DNA of 38,015 bases from JANMEX01 sp031423755 (GTDB lineage: Bacteria; Pseudomonadota; Alphaproteobacteria; Rhizobiales; Rhizobiaceae). The stretch lies in assembly GCA_031423755.1 (NCBI GenBank), contig JANPGC010000117.1, positions 1 through 38,015 on the forward strand, in the 5' to 3' direction. Below the pieces are notes generated by a model. That model was given only the letters and a program-made list of their open reading frames with translations. It made no database searches and was not told where the DNA came from. Numbering within the stretch: the stretch's first letter is position 1; the number at the start of each line of letters is the position of its first letter. A program made the translations under genes and the position numbers. Positions 23,103 through 32,271 of this stretch are shown here, piece after piece.

Positions 23103-24002
23103 TTAAAAACGTGGCGCTGCCTTTCCTGCGACGCGGTAGGCAGAGACGACGGTGTTGGCCATGAGCATGGCGATGGTCATCGGGCCGACGCCGCCGGGCA
23201 CGGGCGTGATTGCGCCCGCTGCCCTTTCGGCACCCGCAAATTCGACATCGCCGACCAAACGTGTTTTGCCCTCGCCCTTCTCCGGTGCGGGGATGCGATT
23301 GATGCCGACGTCGATCACCGTTGCGCCGGGCTTGACCCAGTCGCCCTTGACCATCTCCGGGCGGCCAACGGCAGCCACCAGAATGTCAGCAGTGCGGCAA
23401 AGGCCCGGCAGATCAGCGGTCTTGGAATGGGCAATCGTCACAGTCGCATTGGCCAGCAGCAAAAGGTTTGCCATCGGCTTGCCGACAATGTTGGAGCGCC
23501 CGACAACAACGGCGTTCAGCCCCGAAAGATCGCGGCCACGCGCGCGCTCGATCAACAGCATCGAGCCGGCGGGCGTGCAGGGAACAAATGCCGAGTCGAC
23601 TTCACCCGCGCCGAGCTTGCCGACGTTGATAAAGTGGAAGCCGTCGACATCCTTGTCCGGCGCGATCGCCTGGATGACTTTGCCGGTGTCGATGTGTTTT
23701 GGCAGCGGCAATTGGACCAGAATACCGTGGATCGCATCATCGGCATTGAGCTTGCCGATCAGCGTCAGCAAGTCGGATTCGGACGTTGTATCCGGCAGCG
23801 AGTGCTGCACCGAATGGAAATGGCATTCCTTGGCCTTCTTGCTTTTGGAAGCGACATAGACCTGACTGGCCGGATCTTCGCCAACGATCACGACGGCGAT
23901 GCCGGGTGTCACGCCGGTGTCGGCAATCAGTTTGGCGGACGCCGCCTTGACCTTTGCGACGACATCTTCGGCAACGGCTTTTCCGTCAATCAGGGTGGCC
24001 AT
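23103..24002 (-). CDS. folD: Bifunctional methylenetetrahydrofolate dehydrogenase/cyclohydrolase
   Basis: Interconverts 5,10-methylene-, methenyl- and 10-formyl-tetrahydrofolate with NADP(+). This 299-residue protein has YVASKSKKAKE (catalytic Tyr/Lys), GILVQLPLPKHID, DKDVDGFHFINVGKL, PCTPAGSMLLIE, the NADP-binding VVGRSNIVGKPMANLLL and PVPGGVGPMTIAML. All signatures are intact and the length is standard. The start is ATG 24002 (MATLIDGK), preceded by GGAG; the frame extends 21 codons further but those residues are not family-like. The gene stands between the GlxA-type regulator and the exopolysaccharide cluster. Confidence 0.97.
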   Translation of the reverse strand: MATLIDGKAVAEDVVAKVKAASAKLIADTGVTPGIAVVIVGEDPASQVYVASKSKKAKECHFHSVQHSLPDTTSESDLLTLIGKLNADDAIHGILVQLPLPKHIDTGKVIQAIAPDKDVDGFHFINVGKLGAGEVDSAFVPCTPAGSMLLIERARGRDLSGLNAVVVGRSNIVGKPMANLLLLANATVTIAHSKTADLPGLCRTADILVAAVGRPEMVKGDWVKPGATVIDVGINRIPAPEKGEGKTRLVGDVEFAGAERAAGAITPVPGGVGPMTIAMLMANTVVSAYRVAGKAAPRF

Positions 24003-24165
24003 GGGTTTGAACTCCGGCTTGAAATGAGGCTGGCGCACTGAAAGGCAAAGCTTGCGGAAAAACATGCCTCAAAGCGACGTTCCCGCGCCTATTTTCCTAA
24101 AGGGGTCTTGGTCAAGCCGGATTCTGAATGAATAAGCTCAATGTCTGGATTTCGTATCAAATCAC

Positions 24166-26787
24166 TCATGCAGACCGGCGACGGCGGGCAATGTCCAGCA
24201 ATTCCGCGCGAAGGTCATTCAGGCTGCCTTGAATATCATCCGGACGCGACGTTGACTGATACACCGGCTGTGCCGGCTGCGGCATTGACTGGGCCTGCGG
24301 CTGCGCCGAAGGCGCTGTCATTTGATGCAGCTGAACGGGTGCAGGAGCTTGCTCGGCGGGTTGAACGTATTGCGGCACCGGGATTGGCTGCGGCTGCATT
24401 GGCATTGGTATAAATTGCTGGATTGGCTGCATCTGCAGCGGATACGCGTGCATCATGGGCTGTTGAACAACCTGCTGCATCGCAAAAGGATGCAAATATT
24501 GCGACGGGGCGAACCCTGGCATTGGCTGCGGCACAATGAAATGCGGCGCTTGCAGTGGTTGCGCAAATGCTTGCTGCATCGCCGGATGCGGCGCAAATGG
24601 CATTGGCTGCTGCATGACCGGCTGTGGCGCAAATTGCTGGGTGGGCGGCTGAATGAATGTCTGCGGGACCACTTGTGGTGCAAACGGATATGCCTGAGGT
24701 GGTTGCGGCACGGGCTGTTGCATTACTGGCTGCAGAGCCGTCGGCTGTTGCATCACCGGCTGTGCGGCTGCTGGCTGCTGCATCACTGGCTGCGCAGAAA
24801 CTTCAGGCTGCGGTTGCCAGTTCATGGCGGCCAGTGGCGCTGCCTTCGGCGTGATGCTCCAATCCGGCGATGGTTCGCCTTTCCCCGTAAACACTTTGGC
24901 GATGGGGCGACGGGATGAGCTGCCACTTTGGGGGGCGTTCGGCGAAGATGGCAATGGGGCACCATCGCCGGATGCAAACCGCGCCTTCAGCGCGTTGAAC
25001 ATGCCTATGGCAACGGCAAGTCCAAGCCCGGCGACGAACCCAGCTATCGCGCCGCCGACAACGATGAGTTTTCGTGAAGCACCCTCTGGCGTATCGGCGG
25101 GGCGGGCCTCGCTGATTTTCTGGACATTGTTGGCGTTGATGTTGCCCTGCTCGCCGGTTTCCCGGGCGCGCAGCAGATATTGTTCGTAGACTGTGCGAGC
25201 TGTCACCGCTTCGCGCTCTAGCTCACGCAACTGAACCTGCGCTTCGCCGGAACTGCCCTGCTCCACCTTGAGACGCGCCAGCCGTCCGGCAAGCTGCTGT
25301 TCGGTCTCCACCGCGCGCTTGAGATCGGTCTGGAGCGACTGGCGGATGCGGTTGATCTCGGCATTGATCGCCCCGGAAAGGCTCGCGAGGGCCTTGTCGG
25401 CTTGTTGCAAATCAGGATGCATTGGCCCGAGTTTTACAGACAGTCCGTCACGATTTTGTTTGGCGGCGACATATTGAGCGCGCAGGGCAGTCAAGCCATT
25501 GGAGGCCACTTCTTCCGGCAAGCTGCCAGAGGCGACCGCATCTACGGTCACAGACTTGGCTGACTGTGCCCGCGAGTTCAGCGTGATTGTGTTCGAACGC
25601 GCGGCGGTGAGCTGGTCGTTGACACGCAGGATTTCCTCATCCTCGATCAGCCGCCCTTGAGCGCCGAAGAGATCATTTTGCGACCTGAAGGCTTCCACCT
25701 TGCTCTCGGCGTCTTCCACCTTCGCCTTGAGGCTTTCAAGCCGTGATCCCAATTCGCCCGAGGTGCGCTTGGCCAGATCGGAGCGGGTTTCAGCTTGCTC
25801 GTCCAGATAGATGTCAACGATGGTGTTGGCGATCAACGCCGCTTTTTCCGGGTCCTCGCTGTAGGCGCCGACATTGACCACAAATGTCTTCGGGCTTCGC
25901 TCGGCCGACATGTGTTCGGCAAGATATTTCAGGGCGCTGCCGTCGAAATCTTCAACTTTGCTGCTTGAAAGCAAGTCGAAGAAACTGCCGAGAGCGCCTT
26001 GCTTTGATCCGTTGAACTCAGGGTCATTGGCCAGTTTGAGCTTCGATGCGACTTTTTCCAACACCCTTGGCGAGCGCATAAGGCTGACCTGGCTGTCAAC
26101 AATGGCGAGCGCCGCTTCTGACAGGAAGACATCCGGGTTCAGATCATTTTCGATGACTTTGTAGTTGCGCGGGTCGATGACGACCGTCGCCGACGAAAAA
26201 TAGAGATGCGGCGTGTTCAACGCGATGTAAGTGCCTGCCAAACCGCCGAGCATGGTGGTCGCGGCGATCAGTGCACGCCAATTACGCACCGAGCGGAACA
26301 CATAGATCGGATCGATCAGCGGTGCGGCGTCCTCACCTTCTGTGACACCTGCGAAGTCCCGGTGAACCCCGGCTGAATGGCCCTGATTCTGTGCTGCGCC
26401 GTCATAAGTCGTTTTGGCATAGTGAGACCTTGAGCCATCTGTCTGCTGCGTATCCTGCGCCGAACGCCTCGAATTGTGTTCTTTCTCTGCTTCAGCGTGC
26501 TGGCGAGCCTCTGAAGCTGCCGCCTCCATCTCGAGGGCAAACCGTTCGGCCTGGGCGCGTTCTTCCTGCTCAGCGATCGCCTGCCGCGCGCTGATGGCGT
26601 CGATCTGGTCCAAGATTGAGGGTCCGGAAGGCTCCCGGCGCAACCGCGCGGCCCGATGGCGGCGGGCAGCATCGGTATCGCTGCCGACGGCGTTGAGTAA
26701 CGATGGGCCATTCGCGTCCTTGTCTGCAGCGAGGCGCAGTTGCACCCTGCCGGCAGGCTTGCGCTGTGTGGCGTCGTCAAAAAACAT
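24166..26787 (-). CDS. Wzz/GumC-like exopolysaccharide chain-length protein with Met/Gln/Pro-rich tail
   Basis: This 873-residue polysaccharide co-polymerase is anchored in the inner membrane. Order: a long cytoplasmic N-terminus (about 1-165, with an Ala/Glu-rich helix); TM1 (about 171-191, AATTMLGGLAGTYIAL); a Wzz domain (SSATVVIDPRNYKVI); a large periplasmic coiled-coil region to about 560; TM2 (about 573-600, IVVGGAIAGFVAGLGLAVAI); then a cytoplasmic tail. The tail (about 654-846) is almost all Met, Gln, Pro, Ala and Phe, with four QPVMQQP units, and ends in a charged helix (LNDLRAELLDIARRRRSA). No Walker A kinase is present, so a bacterial tyrosine-kinase domain is absent. ATG 26787 is preferred to TTG 26790. 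It is divergent from wzx. Confidence 0.89.
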   Translation of the reverse strand: MFFDDATQRKPAGRVQLRLAADKDANGPSLLNAVGSDTDAARRHRAARLRREPSGPSILDQIDAISARQAIAEQEERAQAERFALEMEAAASEARQHAEAEKEHNSRRSAQDTQQTDGSRSHYAKTTYDGAAQNQGHSAGVHRDFAGVTEGEDAAPLIDPIYVFRSVRNWRALIAATTMLGGLAGTYIALNTPHLYFSSATVVIDPRNYKVIENDLNPDVFLSEAALAIVDSQVSLMRSPRVLEKVASKLKLANDPEFNGSKQGALGSFFDLLSSSKVEDFDGSALKYLAEHMSAERSPKTFVVNVGAYSEDPEKAALIANTIVDIYLDEQAETRSDLAKRTSGELGSRLESLKAKVEDAESKVEAFRSQNDLFGAQGRLIEDEEILRVNDQLTAARSNTITLNSRAQSAKSVTVDAVASGSLPEEVASNGLTALRAQYVAAKQNRDGLSVKLGPMHPDLQQADKALASLSGAINAEINRIRQSLQTDLKRAVETEQQLAGRLARLKVEQGSSGEAQVQLRELEREAVTARTVYEQYLLRARETGEQGNINANNVQKISEARPADTPEGASRKLIVVGGAIAGFVAGLGLAVAIGMFNALKARFASGDGAPLPSSPNAPQSGSSSRRPIAKVFTGKGEPSPDWSITPKAAPLAAMNWQPQPEVSAQPVMQQPAAAQPVMQQPTALQPVMQQPVPQPPQAYPFAPQVVPQTFIQPPTQQFAPQPVMQQPMPFAPHPAMQQAFAQPLQAPHFIVPQPMPGFAPSQYLHPFAMQQVVQQPMMHAYPLQMQPIQQFIPMPMQPQPIPVPQYVQPAEQAPAPVQLHQMTAPSAQPQAQSMPQPAQPVYQSTSRPDDIQGSLNDLRAELLDIARRRRSA

Positions 26788-26950
26788 CAAGCATTGCCTC
26801 GGTTGGGCGCACGGACGGTCGTCATGGTTAATGCACCCTAAAGAGCCGTGGTAAACAAAGGGTTGATTTGGCGGGGTTATTCCATTTTCTGCCGGTCAAA
26901 CCCGCCATTAAGCAATCGCGACTATCGTGCGCACTCACGGACGGGACAAT

Positions 26951-28210
26951 GTGACCAAAATAGTTGAGACAATCCGGGGCAATCTGGCCCATTTGCGTGA
27001 TTATGGGGCGGCGCTTTCGGGCGCGGGCGGGCGCATTGTCATATCGCTGTTCTATTTTGTTGCGCTTGCCAATGCGCTGCCAGTTGCGGACTTCGGGCTG
27101 TTTGCCACCGCGTCAGCGACAGGCATCATGCTCAGCCGTATTATCGGCTTCGGCTTCACCTCGCCGCTTTACAGGATCGCAACGGTCAAGCCGAGGCTGA
27201 TCGGCGTTTACGGCGCGGGTTATCTGCTCTTTGCCGCGCTGTCCGTTCCAGTGTTTCTTGCCGCCTCGGTAGCAGCATATCACATGTTCTTCGCTGCTGC
27301 GCTCCCTTACGGCACTTTTTTGTTGATTGTAACAACCGAGGCATTCCTGTGGCGGTCGATTGAGGTGATCGTCATTGCCAACAATGGCATGAACAGGTTC
27401 GGCAAGGCCTCGCTGCTCGTCATACTCGGCAGCCTGTTCCGCGCCATCGCCGCAATTGCTTTCGCGCTTATTGCCGTCAAGACAATCGGCAACTGGTCGC
27501 TCTGGTATGGCGCAGCAAATCTGGCCGGCCTGATTGTGGGGGTCTTGTTCTTCATGCCCCGCGCGCGCTTGCGTCTGGCGATGCCAGTGTACCGCCGCCA
27601 TTTCGCCGACTCGCTTTCAGTGGCGGCAGCGGAAATGCTGTTTTATGTGCAGTCCGAGCTCGACAAATTGCTCGTTCTGGCTCTGGGCGGGGCGGAAGCT
27701 GCGGGCGTTTACGCCATCATTATGCGCCTTGTTGACCTCACCGCCGTTCCGATCCGCACCTTCAACATGATGCTGGTGCAAAGACTTATGCGCAGCGGCG
27801 ATTTGCTGAATTCTGTCAAACGGCGCATCGGGCTCGAAACCGGGTTGTTTGTGGTCTCAACGCTTGGCATTACCGCCCTTGCAGGGTTCTTGCATTACTT
27901 CCCCCATGCGCTTGGCAAGAATGTCGCTCCCGTCACCGGGTTGTTGTTTTCAGTGCTGCTGGTTCCGGGCTTCCGCAATTTGGTCGAGTACCATGCAGAG
28001 CTCCTCTATGCCCGTCGGCAGACGGTGCTGCGAGCGATCAATCTTGCGCTGCTTGCGGCTTGCAAGGCAATGCTGCTGTCATTCATTTTCCTGCGCAGCA
28101 ACGCCGAGGGCGGATGGCTTTACGATCTTGATTGGGGCTATGGCGTGATCTGGGCTGCTTCGCTTTTGCTGACTTATTCGGCCATGCGGCACAAGCACCG
28201 GATTTCATGA
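26951..28210 (+). CDS. Wzx-like polysaccharide flippase
   Basis: An integral inner-membrane protein of 419 residues with 10 to 12 predicted helices in the MATE/Wzx pattern (for example GGRIVISLFYFVALANALPV, FLLIVTTEAFLWRSIEVIVI, LVILGSLFRAIAAIAFALIA). It would move the lipid-linked repeat unit across the membrane for polymerisation. GTG 26951 (VTKIVETIRG) is chosen because GGACGGGA precedes it; the frame also begins 24 bases earlier. It is divergent from the chain-length gene across 163 bp, and its last six bases overlap the stop of the converging DUF6492 gene. Placement beside Wzz, glycosyltransferases and a polymerase supports the flippase call. Confidence 0.83.
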   Translation: MTKIVETIRGNLAHLRDYGAALSGAGGRIVISLFYFVALANALPVADFGLFATASATGIMLSRIIGFGFTSPLYRIATVKPRLIGVYGAGYLLFAALSVPVFLAASVAAYHMFFAAALPYGTFLLIVTTEAFLWRSIEVIVIANNGMNRFGKASLLVILGSLFRAIAAIAFALIAVKTIGNWSLWYGAANLAGLIVGVLFFMPRARLRLAMPVYRRHFADSLSVAAAEMLFYVQSELDKLLVLALGGAEAAGVYAIIMRLVDLTAVPIRTFNMMLVQRLMRSGDLLNSVKRRIGLETGLFVVSTLGITALAGFLHYFPHALGKNVAPVTGLLFSVLLVPGFRNLVEYHAELLYARRQTVLRAINLALLAACKAMLLSFIFLRSNAEGGWLYDLDWGYGVIWAASLLLTYSAMRHKHRIS

Positions 28211-29095
28211 GGTGGCCTTCGACACCAAGTCGCGGACATAGGAGATGTCTGCTCCGAGGAAGGACTGTACGCCGATGGCAACCTGCTCCGGCTTCAACGC
28301 ATCAACACGCGCTGCAAACTCCCTTGCCGTCGGCACCGGCGCGAACCAGAACACTTCGCAAAAGTCGCGCGTGTCGATAAAATGGCCGTCGAGCTTTTTC
28401 AGCACTTCGGCATACTGACCGTAAATTGTGCATTCAGAGAAGCGCCGCGACTTGCCAATGGCTTCGACCCAATGGCGGCCACTGACCTCTTCCATGCGAC
28501 GGCACATGCCAACAATCCGGTCACGCCGCCAGGCGATGAGCGTCCCGACATAGCCATGCGGCGTGATTTCGCTTTCGGGTATGCCAAGCAAGGTTCCGGC
28601 GTTCGCCGCCCAGAGATGTTGATCGCCCGGCACTTTGCTTTTGAGTTCGTCATCGCGGCGGAAAAGCCGCAGATCATTGGCATGCCACAACGTTCCGCAG
28701 TCAAATGGGCGCAGGAATGCCACATCGGAATCGACATAGAAGAACGCATCTTCGCTCAGCGTTTCGGCAACGGCCATGCGGCGCAGTTGCTGCGCATGCC
28801 AGCCGCGCAAGGGCAGCGTGCGCAGCGACAGCCAAATGCGGCGTCTGCCAAGATAAAACGGATCGGGGAACGGCTTCAGCCAGCGCGGAAGCATGTCTCT
28901 TTCGTCGATCACCTTGCGGCGGGGCGTTTCCAGCGCCTTGAACAACGGCACGTCTGCGGTTTCGACGAGGATGTAATGGCAGGTATAGCCTGTCACATGC
29001 CGGTCAATTGTTTCACAAAGCAGGCGGCACCGCTCGAAATCCGGACCGAAACTTGCAGTCACAATCGATGTTGTGTGGTGAGGCTGGCCATGCAT
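28205..29095 (-). CDS. DUF6492 family protein, putative glycosyltransferase
   Basis: This 296-residue protein begins MHGQPHHTTSIVTASFGPDF. A nucleotide-sugar-binding-like DxD stands in FFYVDSDVAFLRPF (about residues 117-130), and GRRRIWLSLRTLPLRGWHAQ and QLRRMAVAETLSEDAF are typical of DUF6492. That family occurs in rhizobial exopolysaccharide clusters and is believed to be a GT-A-type transferase, though activity is not proven. The start ATG 29095 lies five bases from the stop of the WecG gene upstream, so the two are one operon. The frame extends to 29284 but that part overlaps wecG and is not family-like. Confidence 0.82.
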   Translation of the reverse strand: MHGQPHHTTSIVTASFGPDFERCRLLCETIDRHVTGYTCHYILVETADVPLFKALETPRRKVIDERDMLPRWLKPFPDPFYLGRRRIWLSLRTLPLRGWHAQQLRRMAVAETLSEDAFFYVDSDVAFLRPFDCGTLWHANDLRLFRRDDELKSKVPGDQHLWAANAGTLLGIPESEITPHGYVGTLIAWRRDRIVGMCRRMEEVSGRHWVEAIGKSRRFSECTIYGQYAEVLKKLDGHFIDTRDFCEVFWFAPVPTAREFAARVDALKPEQVAIGVQSFLGADISYVRDLVSKATS

Positions 29096-29100
29096 GGGGC

Positions 29101-29928
29101 TTAGCGGTCCTGCTTGGCAATATTGGCAATCAACGGCTCGCCGCCGCTGCGGGATGCCCCGGTCAGACGGCAGCGCAACACGCGCAGTATGAACAGCGGG
29201 TTGCCCATTATGTAGCGGCGCCACAGCCTGCGCGGTTCCTTCCACAGCCGGTAGATCCACTCGGTGCGTGTGGCGCGCATCCATTGCGGCGCGCGGGGCA
29301 CTGTGCCGGTGTAAATATCAAACAGCGCTCCGACTGCAATTGGCAGTGTGCATGCGTCTTTGGTCAGCACTCTCGTAACGAACTGCTCCTGACGGGGAAC
29401 GCCCATCGCCACGAGAACGATATCTGGACGGAATGAGGCGGTCTTTGCAGCTATCGCCTGCTCGTCTTCAGGTTTGAAGTAGCCGTCCGATATGACCAAA
29501 AACTCATGCTGCGGGAAGCTTGCTGCAAAAGACGCCACCGCAGCGTCAACGACTTCGCGCTTTGCACCGATCAGCCCGACTTTCAGCTTGCGCCCATGGT
29601 GTCGTAAAAGCGCCGGCACAAAATCTGTGCCGTTGAGATTGGCCTTGAATATCTTGCCGTGCAAAAGCCACGCCGCAATGTCGACGCCGACGCCATCAGA
29701 CAGAATCAGAAAGTCGTCCAGTGCCTTTTCAAAACTGATGTTTTCCATCGCAATGTTGGCATTGTTGGCATTGAGGAACGCGATGGGCGTGTAGGATCGC
29801 TCCGAGATTCTGTGAGCGAGAAAGGCAATCGCCTCGTCATAGCTGAAGTCAGCCACAGGAATCCCGAGGACATCGCGCCAAGGCGCGAGTTTGCGCGTAA
29901 GACTGTTGCTGTTCAGGCCCGGCTTCAT
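29101..29928 (-). CDS. WecG/TagA/CpsF family glycosyltransferase
   Basis: This GT26 enzyme transfers a sugar (often N-acetylmannosamine or a uronic acid) to a lipid-linked acceptor on the cytoplasmic face. The 275-residue protein shows all the family motifs: FLNANNANIAM, LSDGVGVDIAAWLLHG, LNGTDFVPALL, VAMGVPRQEQF and ALFDIYTGTVPRAPQWMR followed by EWIYRLWKEPRRLWRRY. Its start overlaps the end of the GT4 gene by four bases (29925-29928), and the DUF6492 gene follows after five bases, giving a tight GT4-WecG-DUF6492 operon. The sugar donor cannot be told. Confidence 0.93.
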   Translation of the reverse strand: MKPGLNSNSLTRKLAPWRDVLGIPVADFSYDEAIAFLAHRISERSYTPIAFLNANNANIAMENISFEKALDDFLILSDGVGVDIAAWLLHGKIFKANLNGTDFVPALLRHHGRKLKVGLIGAKREVVDAAVASFAASFPQHEFLVISDGYFKPEDEQAIAAKTASFRPDIVLVAMGVPRQEQFVTRVLTKDACTLPIAVGALFDIYTGTVPRAPQWMRATRTEWIYRLWKEPRRLWRRYIMGNPLFILRVLRCRLTGASRSGGEPLIANIAKQDR

Positions 29929-31112
29929 GCGGCCATCCGTGAGGCGCTGGTGCCCAAGGCCGCAATGCCCTTGGCGATGGCGGCGTCAAGCGCGTTGCGC
30001 TGGGCCCGGTAAAACGCCATGCCTACCTTTGCATCTGAACTGCCGGACTTCGCTTCTTTGGCAAGCTTCAAAAGTTTGGAGGCAAAGTCGTCCGGCTCAT
30101 CACTGACGAGACAGTTTGAAGGGCGATGGTCAATGCCTCGCAAGGACGAGGACGTGGCCACAGAGGGCAGACCCATTTCGAAGGTCTCGATTGTCTTGAG
30201 CTGCACACCCGTGCCGCCACGCGCGACCAATGGAATGACGGCGCACGAGCGAATGAACTCTTTTGCGTCTGGCACGCGCCCGACAAACTCAATGCACGCT
30301 GGCGCATCCGGCAATCCGCCGGGTAATGAACCCGCGACGGCAACTTTGAAACCCTGCGGCAATTTCGGCGCAATTTCGCGAATGAACCATTCCAGCCCGA
30401 CACGGTTCGGCTGCCATGTCCAGGTGCCGATCAATCCGGCGTCATATTTGATCTTGCGCGCTGCGGGAAAGTCCGGCTCGCTTTGAAGGGTAACCAATGG
30501 AACGAAGGCCGAGCGCGAGGGTGATGAGACGCCAAGCGGCGCGCGGTCTTCCTCAGCCAAAGTGTAGACGAAGCGGGCACGGCTTGCGAGCTGGAGTTCA
30601 AGCTTCTCCAAAATGCGCGCATCGCGGCAGAAAAGTGCGCGCTTTATCGCGCTGTCTGCGCTGTCGGCATTTTCCCGCGCCGAGACATGCTCCACGTTGT
30701 GGGCAACCCAAATCGAAGGAAGGTCGCAGAACAGTTCCATGAATGCCCCCGGGAGCGAGACGCCGTTCAGGACATAACCGTCAAACGGACCGTAATTGAC
30801 GATGGCTGTACGAATGGCCGCAGCATCAACAATTCGCATTTTCACCGAAGAGATCGTATAGCCGCCTGCCACCGCCGCAGCGACCCAGCGCATCTTGGTC
30901 AAAGCATCGGCACCTTCCGTGCGCACGTCAACCGAGCCCAGAACAATGGTGTTGTCCGGATCGGAAGCCTGTTTGCCGGGCCAAGTGAATCCAAGCACGG
31001 ACACGCGGGCGCCGTTGCGGCGCAGGCCGTCAATGATCGCTTGATTGGCAATTTCGTAGCCTGTGGACGCAACCCCTTGCGGGACCAGCGAAGTGACAAA
31101 CAAGAGGTGCAT
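29925..31112 (-). CDS. Glycosyltransferase family 4 (GT-B) protein
   Basis: This 395-residue protein has an N-terminal GT-B domain (MHLLFVTSLVPQGVASTGYE) and a C-terminal donor-binding domain, with GLIGTWTWQPNRVGLEWF, EFVGRVPDAKEF, VIPLVARGGTGVQLKTIETF and MGLPSVATSSSLRG. In retaining GT4 enzymes the EX7E element ends near the last of these; here the second Glu is in IETFEMGLP. ATG 31112 is used because AAAGGA precedes it. First gene of the leftward GT4-WecG-DUF6492 operon, and divergent from the GT2 gene across 166 bp. It probably adds one sugar of the exopolysaccharide repeat unit. Confidence 0.89.
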   Translation of the reverse strand: MHLLFVTSLVPQGVASTGYEIANQAIIDGLRRNGARVSVLGFTWPGKQASDPDNTIVLGSVDVRTEGADALTKMRWVAAAVAGGYTISSVKMRIVDAAAIRTAIVNYGPFDGYVLNGVSLPGAFMELFCDLPSIWVAHNVEHVSARENADSADSAIKRALFCRDARILEKLELQLASRARFVYTLAEEDRAPLGVSSPSRSAFVPLVTLQSEPDFPAARKIKYDAGLIGTWTWQPNRVGLEWFIREIAPKLPQGFKVAVAGSLPGGLPDAPACIEFVGRVPDAKEFIRSCAVIPLVARGGTGVQLKTIETFEMGLPSVATSSSLRGIDHRPSNCLVSDEPDDFASKLLKLAKEAKSGSSDAKVGMAFYRAQRNALDAAIAKGIAALGTSASRMAA

Positions 31113-31278
31113 ACTCAATCCTTTGGAGGGATTTGCATATCAGCGCCGGATGAAATTTCGATTAAGTCGATGTTTCAGAGTTTGCCGATTTGGCCAAAGA
31201 TAGCTTCGGGCTCTTAAACGATATTTTAGAGGTTTCAGGTAACGAAGAAAGCTCAATGACCTTGAAGACCGGAACGCC

Positions 31279-32271
31279 ATGATACGTTTGACAGACACCA
31301 TCACGATTGTCACCGAGTCCCCCGGGCTGCTGCACGATGCCGTTGACGTCATCATCACCATCCCGACGTTCAAGCGTCCGGACCATGTGTTGAAGACGTT
31401 GGACTCGGTCAAGAACCAGATCACGAAGCGCTCGTATGCCGTCATTGTCATGGACAATGATGCAGATGGCTTGCAAGGCATCGGCGCCTGCCAAAGGCTG
31501 TTCGAGAGCGGCGAAATCAACGGCACTTTGGAAATCGCCCACGCCCGCGGCAACTGCAACGCCTACAATGCAGGCTGGCTGACCGCCTTGAAGAAATATC
31601 CGAATTTCAAGTATTTGATCGTCATTGACGATGACGAGATCGCCGACCCGCACTGGATTGAATACATGTGCGCGACGGCAGAAAAATACGGCACCGATAT
31701 TGTGGGCGGGCCGCAGCTGCCCGTATTCGAACGGCCTGAGCACCAGCATTTTGCCAAGCATCCGGTTTTCACACCGCACTACAGCGAAACCGGCCCGGTG
31801 CCGATCGTCTACTCTTCGGGCAATTTGCTTGTGACCAGAAGATTGATGGACAAGATGGGCCATCCGTTCTTTGACCTGCGCTATAATTTCATGGGTGGCG
31901 GCGATGCCGATCTCATTGACCGTTCTGTTCGCGCCGGTTTCAAGGTTGCGTGGTGCAACGAAGCGCCGGTACACGAAACCGTACCTGTCAGGCGCACTGA
32001 AGCCGACTGGCTGCGTGCACGCTCATTGCGCAATGGCGTGATTTCAACGCTTGTTGAGCGCCGCCAGCGTGCCGGCGAGCCGTTTGGGCGAGTGCGTACG
32101 TTCGTCAAGAGTTTGGCGCTGCTGGCCATATCGCCGTTCCGCGCCCTTGCAAAGACAATCAAGACCGGATCGACCATGATCGGGTTTTATCATGTGTATA
32201 TAGGTTTGGGCCGCGTACTGGGCGAATTTGGATATTCCAATGAACAGTACCGCAACGCTGAAAAAAACTGA
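31279..32271 (+). CDS. Glycosyltransferase family 2 (GT-A) protein
   Basis: This 330-residue protein carries the GT2 motifs IITIPTFKRPDHVLKTLDSV, VIVMDNDADG and the DxD element in VIDDDEIADPHWIEY. The acceptor-side motif is MGGGDADLIDRSVRAGF (ED-like). The C-terminus has one hydrophobic segment (FVKSLALLAISPF) that could associate with the membrane. The ribosome site is weak. An eight-codon frame (MTLKTGTP) ends in TGA overlapping this ATG, which may be chance. Its last 32 bases overlap the start of the ligase gene at 32240, so the two are co-transcribed and probably coupled. Confidence 0.91.
   Translation: MIRLTDTITIVTESPGLLHDAVDVIITIPTFKRPDHVLKTLDSVKNQITKRSYAVIVMDNDADGLQGIGACQRLFESGEINGTLEIAHARGNCNAYNAGWLTALKKYPNFKYLIVIDDDEIADPHWIEYMCATAEKYGTDIVGGPQLPVFERPEHQHFAKHPVFTPHYSETGPVPIVYSSGNLLVTRRLMDKMGHPFFDLRYNFMGGGDADLIDRSVRAGFKVAWCNEAPVHETVPVRRTEADWLRARSLRNGVISTLVERRQRAGEPFGRVRTFVKSLALLAISPFRALAKTIKTGSTMIGFYHVYIGLGRVLGEFGYSNEQYRNAEKN

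Noticed and set aside
21968..23164. 398-codon plus-strand frame over the GlxA-type regulator
   Set aside because: Antisense to a protein with clear DJ-1 and AraC domains; no motif in the shadow.
23085..24041. 318-codon plus-strand frame across folD
   Set aside because: Antisense to folD; all FolD signatures are on the minus strand.
24225..24825. Repetitive DNA that could suggest a CRISPR-like or satellite array
   Set aside because: The repeats are in-frame codons of the Met/Gln/Pro-rich protein tail, irregular in spacing and with no unique spacers.
31162..31974. 270-codon minus-strand frame over the GT2 gene
   Set aside because: The GT2 DxD and acceptor motifs are on the plus strand; the shadow has none.
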